Source of the DNA: Reyranella sp. | GTDB lineage: Bacteria > Pseudomonadota > Alphaproteobacteria > Reyranellales > Reyranellaceae | Assembly: GCA_030681635.1 (NCBI GenBank) | Contig: JAUXRT010000352.1 | Span: forward strand, 1-9,422 | Length of the DNA: 9,422 nucleotides | Reading direction: 5' to 3' | Shown here: piece after piece, positions 7,382 through 9,422 of the stretch | Layout: each line of letters opens with the position of its first letter | Position numbering within the stretch: the stretch's first letter is position 1 | Notes under the pieces: generated by a model | What the model was told of the DNA's origin: nothing | The model's input: only the letters and a program-made list of their open reading frames with translations | The model's database searches: none | Position numbers and translations under genes: made by a program

Positions 7382-8458
7382 CTACCAGGTGCCGCCCGTC
7401 GCGGTGCGCACCTCGTCGTAGAGCAACCGGTTGCCGGCCTCGGTGAAATGGACGTCGCCCGCGATGAAATACTTGCCGATCACGACATCGGCCGGCTCAC
7501 GGAAGAACGGTGCGAAACCGTCGACGAAACGCACGCCGCGCGCCGCCGCCCAGTCACGCCAATGACGCACCTGCAGGCTGTCGCGATCGCCCACCGCGAC
7601 ATTGTCCGGCCAGGGATAGACCACCAGGGTTACGCGGCATTTCCAATCACGACAGACACCCACGATCCGGTCGAGATTGCCGCCCGCCACCTCAAGGCCG
7701 CGCCGGCCCCAGCTCTCCAGCAGCACCGGATCGAACGTCCAGCGCGCGCGTGGCCGGCCGAAGGACATCTGCTGGTTGAACGAGGAGGCGACGGAAAGGT
7801 CGTGAACGAGATGAACGATCGCGAAGTTGTTGAGGAAAAACCGTCCGACGTCGTCCCACGGGATCGAAAAGCCGGCCGGCCGGGCGTGGGCAACGGCGCC
7901 CTCACTTGAAGCGCGATAGACGTTGGCATCGTCGTCGATGTCCGAGAGGTCGAGGAAGACGAAGATTTCAGCCGGGGTGATCCCCAGTCGCCGGGCGGCG
8001 GCGCGGATCTTCTGGTGATAGATCGCCGGACTGTAGGAGGCGACACCGAGATTGTAGACCGCCTTGCCCTGTTTCCCGGCATCGCAGGCCATCAGCCCGA
8101 CGAAGCTCTGCTCATAGCTCGAGCCCAGCGCCTCGGTGAAGGAATCGCCCACGACGAAGATCGCCTCCCGGCCCTTGTCCGGTTCGCCTGGCGCGCAGGT
8201 GCCGGTGCGGAACCCGAAACGGTCGGTCTTCCACGGATAGCGGACCCGGCCCCACAGGCGCGTGATCTCCCGGTTCGGGACGAGATCGTGATGATGCGCG
8301 GCGGGCCTATAAACTCCGGGCCGGGCGGCCTCCGCCCAGGATTTCTTCAGATCGGGGAACAGCACCGCCGTCAGGATGAAATCCAGCGCGAGCGTGATCG
8401 CCCCAATGACGAGTGCTTGGGCGAGCGCCTGGCCGGCGTATCGCAAGACAGATTTCAA
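7382..8458 (-). CDS. SGNH hydrolase-like protein with N-terminal membrane anchor
   Basis: Predicted SGNH-fold esterase or acetyltransferase-like protein of 358 residues. A hydrophobic segment at about residues 10-33 (ALAQALVIGAITLALDFI) would anchor it in the inner membrane with the domain outside. Block I is VVGDSFTE with nucleophile Ser106; a block-III-like NLGVASYSP lies at about 136-144. DLSDIDDD follows at 170-177. The C-terminal Asp335/His337 sit in GDVHFTEAGNRLLYDEV, a D-x-H arrangement like the DTHWT of AlgX/AlgJ acetyltransferase-like proteins rather than the commoner DxxH. I chose TTG 8458 because AAGGA lies 7 nt upstream and the anchor follows directly. The longer frame back to TTG 8524 gives a polar, arginine-rich leader running over the neighbour's ribosome-binding site. 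The substrate is unknown; O-acylated surface glycans are plausible. It stands alone, divergent from the LLM oxidoreductase. Confidence 0.8.
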   Translation of the reverse strand: MKSVLRYAGQALAQALVIGAITLALDFILTAVLFPDLKKSWAEAARPGVYRPAAHHHDLVPNREITRLWGRVRYPWKTDRFGFRTGTCAPGEPDKGREAIFVVGDSFTEALGSSYEQSFVGLMACDAGKQGKAVYNLGVASYSPAIYHQKIRAAARRLGITPAEIFVFLDLSDIDDDANVYRASSEGAVAHARPAGFSIPWDDVGRFFLNNFAIVHLVHDLSVASSFNQQMSFGRPRARWTFDPVLLESWGRRGLEVAGGNLDRIVGVCRDWKCRVTLVVYPWPDNVAVGDRDSLQVRHWRDWAAARGVRFVDGFAPFFREPADVVIGKYFIAGDVHFTEAGNRLLYDEVRTATGGTW

Positions 8459-8465
8459 TGCCTGT

Positions 8466-8470
8466 TCCTT
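8466..8470 (-). promoter_or_regulatory. Shine-Dalgarno site deciding the TTG start of the SGNH gene
   Basis: AAGGA on the minus strand (8470-8466) is 7 nt upstream of TTG 8458-8456. No in-frame ATG or GTG is visible nearby, so this site is the main support for a TTG start. Confidence 0.55.
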
Positions 8471-8471
8471 G

Positions 8472-8499
8472 TTGGTCCGGCGCCCGTGGATGGTACGGT
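8472..8499 (+). promoter_or_regulatory. Possible promoter of the LLM oxidoreductase gene
   Basis: TTGGTC (8472-8477), a 16-nt spacer and TACGGT (8494-8499) lie in the 65-bp divergent gap, about 25 nt before the start codon. Both boxes match the sigma70 consensus only partly, so this is a candidate, not a firm call. Confidence 0.3.
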
Positions 8500-8509
8500 C
8501 TCGCCTCTC

Positions 8510-8515
8510 AGGAGG
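8510..8515 (+). promoter_or_regulatory. Consensus Shine-Dalgarno of the LLM oxidoreductase gene
   Basis: AGGAGG lies 8 nt before ATG 8524, a perfect anti-Shine-Dalgarno match. It is the strongest ribosome-binding site in the window and fixes the start of this gene. Confidence 0.85.
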
Positions 8516-8523
8516 AAACGACA

Positions 8524-9422
8524 ATGAAGCTGGGCCTCTCCATCGGCTATTCCCGCGCCGCCCTCGATATTCCCGTGAAACTCGTGCAGCGCGCCGAGGA
8601 GCTGGGTTACGATTCCGTCTGGACTGCCGAAGCCTACGGCTCCGATGCCGTGACGCCGCTCGCCTTCCTCGCGGCCCACACCAAGCGCATCAAGCTCGGC
8701 ACCGGCATCATGCAGCTCGCCGCCCGCACGCCGGCCAACGCGGCCATGTCGGCCGCGACCGTCGATGCCATGGCCGGCGGCGGCCGTTTCATCGCAGGGC
8801 TCGGCGTTTCCGGTCCGCAGATCGTCGAAGGCTGGTACGGCCAGCCCTGGGGCAAGCCCTATTGGCGCATGCGCGATTACGTTTCGATCATGCGCAAGAT
8901 TTTCAAGCGCGAAGCGCCGGTCACGCATGAGGGCCGCGAGATTTCGCTGCCCTACACCGGCCCCGGCAGCATGGGCATCGGCAAGCCGCTGAAATCCATC
9001 CTGCACATGAACCCCGACCTGCCGATCTATCTCGCCACCGGCAACGAGGCGACGGTGAAGCTGACGGCCGAGATCGCCGACGGCTGGCTGCCGATGGGCT
9101 TCATGCCCGGTGCCATGGACGAGTACCGGCCCTGGCTCGAAGAAGGCTTTAGGCGCGCCGGCAATGGCAAGGGTTTTAAAGACTTCGCCATCGCCGCCAA
9201 CGTCCATGTCGAGGTCGACGACGATGTGAAGGGCGCCCTCGCGCGGCTGAAACCCGAGGTCGCGCTTTACGTCGGCGGCATGGGCCACAAAACGAAAAAC
9301 TTCCACAACGACATCATGGTGCGCCGCGGCTTCGGCGACGCCGCCAAGCGCATCAAGCTCGGCACCGGCATCATGCAGCTCGCCGCCCGCACGCCGGCCA
9401 ACGCGGCCATGTCGGCCGCGAC
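8524..9422 (+). CDS. LLM-class flavin/F420-dependent oxidoreductase (open at right edge; terminal part anomalous)
   Basis: Luciferase-like monooxygenase family TIM-barrel oxidoreductase, which in known members uses F420 or FMN. Visible residues 1-299 begin MKLGLSIGYSRAALDIP. Family features include AEELGYDSVWTAEAYGSDAVTPLAFLA (25-51), TKRIKLGTGIMQL (53-65), RTPANAAMSAATVDAMAGGRF-like text at 68-89, GLGVSGPQIVEGWYG (92-106) and LPIYLATGN-EATVKLTAEIADGWLP (166-190). Sequence is convincing up to about residue 274 (RRGFGDAA). From Lys275 to Ala299 the text repeats residues 54-78 exactly, at DNA level too. Family members of this type are usually about 340 residues, and a different C-terminal segment is expected here, so the last 25 codons are suspect. 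The start is fixed by AGGAGG. It is divergent from the SGNH gene. Cofactor and substrate cannot be told; the F420 label is a family convention. Confidence 0.85.
   Translation, partial: MKLGLSIGYSRAALDIPVKLVQRAEELGYDSVWTAEAYGSDAVTPLAFLAAHTKRIKLGTGIMQLAARTPANAAMSAATVDAMAGGGRFIAGLGVSGPQIVEGWYGQPWGKPYWRMRDYVSIMRKIFKREAPVTHEGREISLPYTGPGSMGIGKPLKSILHMNPDLPIYLATGNEATVKLTAEIADGWLPMGFMPGAMDEYRPWLEEGFRRAGNGKGFKDFAIAANVHVEVDDDVKGALARLKPEVALYVGGMGHKTKNFHNDIMVRRGFGDAAKRIKLGTGIMQLAARTPANAAMSAA
8681..8759 (+). repeat. First copy of 79-bp exact direct repeat
   Basis: This segment encodes residues 54-78 of the LLM oxidoreductase (KRIKLGTGIMQL...), where the sequence is expected for the family. It is identical over 79 bases to 9344-9422. 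The base before the repeat differs (A at 8680, G at 9343). Confidence 0.95.
9344..9422 (+). repeat. Second copy of 79-bp exact direct repeat, at the window end
   Basis: The final 79 bases are identical to 8681-8759. The offset is 663 bp, exactly 221 codons, so the reading frame is kept and the protein re-enters its own N-terminal sequence. The copy ends with the window, so its true length is unknown. Identity at every position, including third codon positions, argues for either a very recent duplication or an assembly artefact. Confidence 0.95.

Noticed and set aside
8459..8524. Longer SGNH protein starting at TTG 8524
   Set aside because: It would add a polar Arg-rich leader, overlap the neighbour's consensus ribosome-binding site and ATG, and lacks its own Shine-Dalgarno.
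8681..9422. Direct repeats as the ends of a mobile element or as attachment sites
   Set aside because: Both copies lie inside one reading frame, the DNA between them is normal oxidoreductase coding sequence, and there is no transposase, integrase or inverted repeat.
1..9422. Defence island, CRISPR or new multi-gene system built around the DinG-like helicase
   Set aside because: The helicase resembles chromosomal alphaproteobacterial DinG-like proteins, no Cas or known defence partner is nearby, and no spaced repeat array is present.

Overview
The window is about 9.4 kb of GC-rich (roughly two-thirds G+C), densely coded bacterial DNA. Codon use, a class I lysyl-tRNA synthetase, the particular DinG-like helicase and an LLM-class oxidoreductase together suggest an alphaproteobacterium, perhaps near Rhodospirillales/Reyranella. 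The taxonomic placement is inference from protein style; no rRNA or other marker is present. No tRNA, rRNA, CRISPR array, insertion sequence or phage gene was found. No stretch longer than about 70 bases lacks a gene.

Layout, left to right. (1) 1-533, minus: 5' part of a class I lysyl-tRNA synthetase gene, cut by the window edge, with a good sigma70-type promoter only a few bases upstream of its ATG. (2) 604-1815, plus: YbfB/YjiJ-type MFS transporter, divergent from lysK. (3) 4213-3062 then 3065-1752, minus: a two-gene operon joined by an ATGA overlap, encoding an integral-membrane sterol desaturase/fatty acid hydroxylase family protein and an FAD amine oxidase family protein with a Tat-like signal peptide. 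The second gene overlaps the end of the MFS gene tail to tail by 64 bp. (4) 4281-7067 and 7081-7374, plus: a DinG/XPD-type iron-sulfur DNA helicase followed 13 nt later by an unrecognised 97-aa protein, probably one operon. (5) 8458-7382, minus: membrane-anchored SGNH hydrolase-like protein, starting at TTG. (6) 8524-9422+, plus: LLM-class flavin/F420-dependent oxidoreductase with a consensus Shine-Dalgarno sequence, open at the right edge.

The genes look like ordinary chromosomal housekeeping and metabolic genes: translation, transport, lipid or amine oxidation, DNA repair, envelope esterase chemistry and flavin redox. The strongest anomaly is at the right end. The last 79 bases (9344-9422) are an exact copy of 8681-8759, placed 663 bp apart and therefore in frame. 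At that point the oxidoreductase stops running through its expected C-terminal part and re-enters its own N-terminal sequence. An assembly or contig-end artefact is the simplest explanation; a real intragenic duplication is the alternative. A second point of interest is the N-terminal domain of the helicase, which looks like a degenerate DEDDh exonuclease fold. I see no convincing new defence or mobile system in this window.
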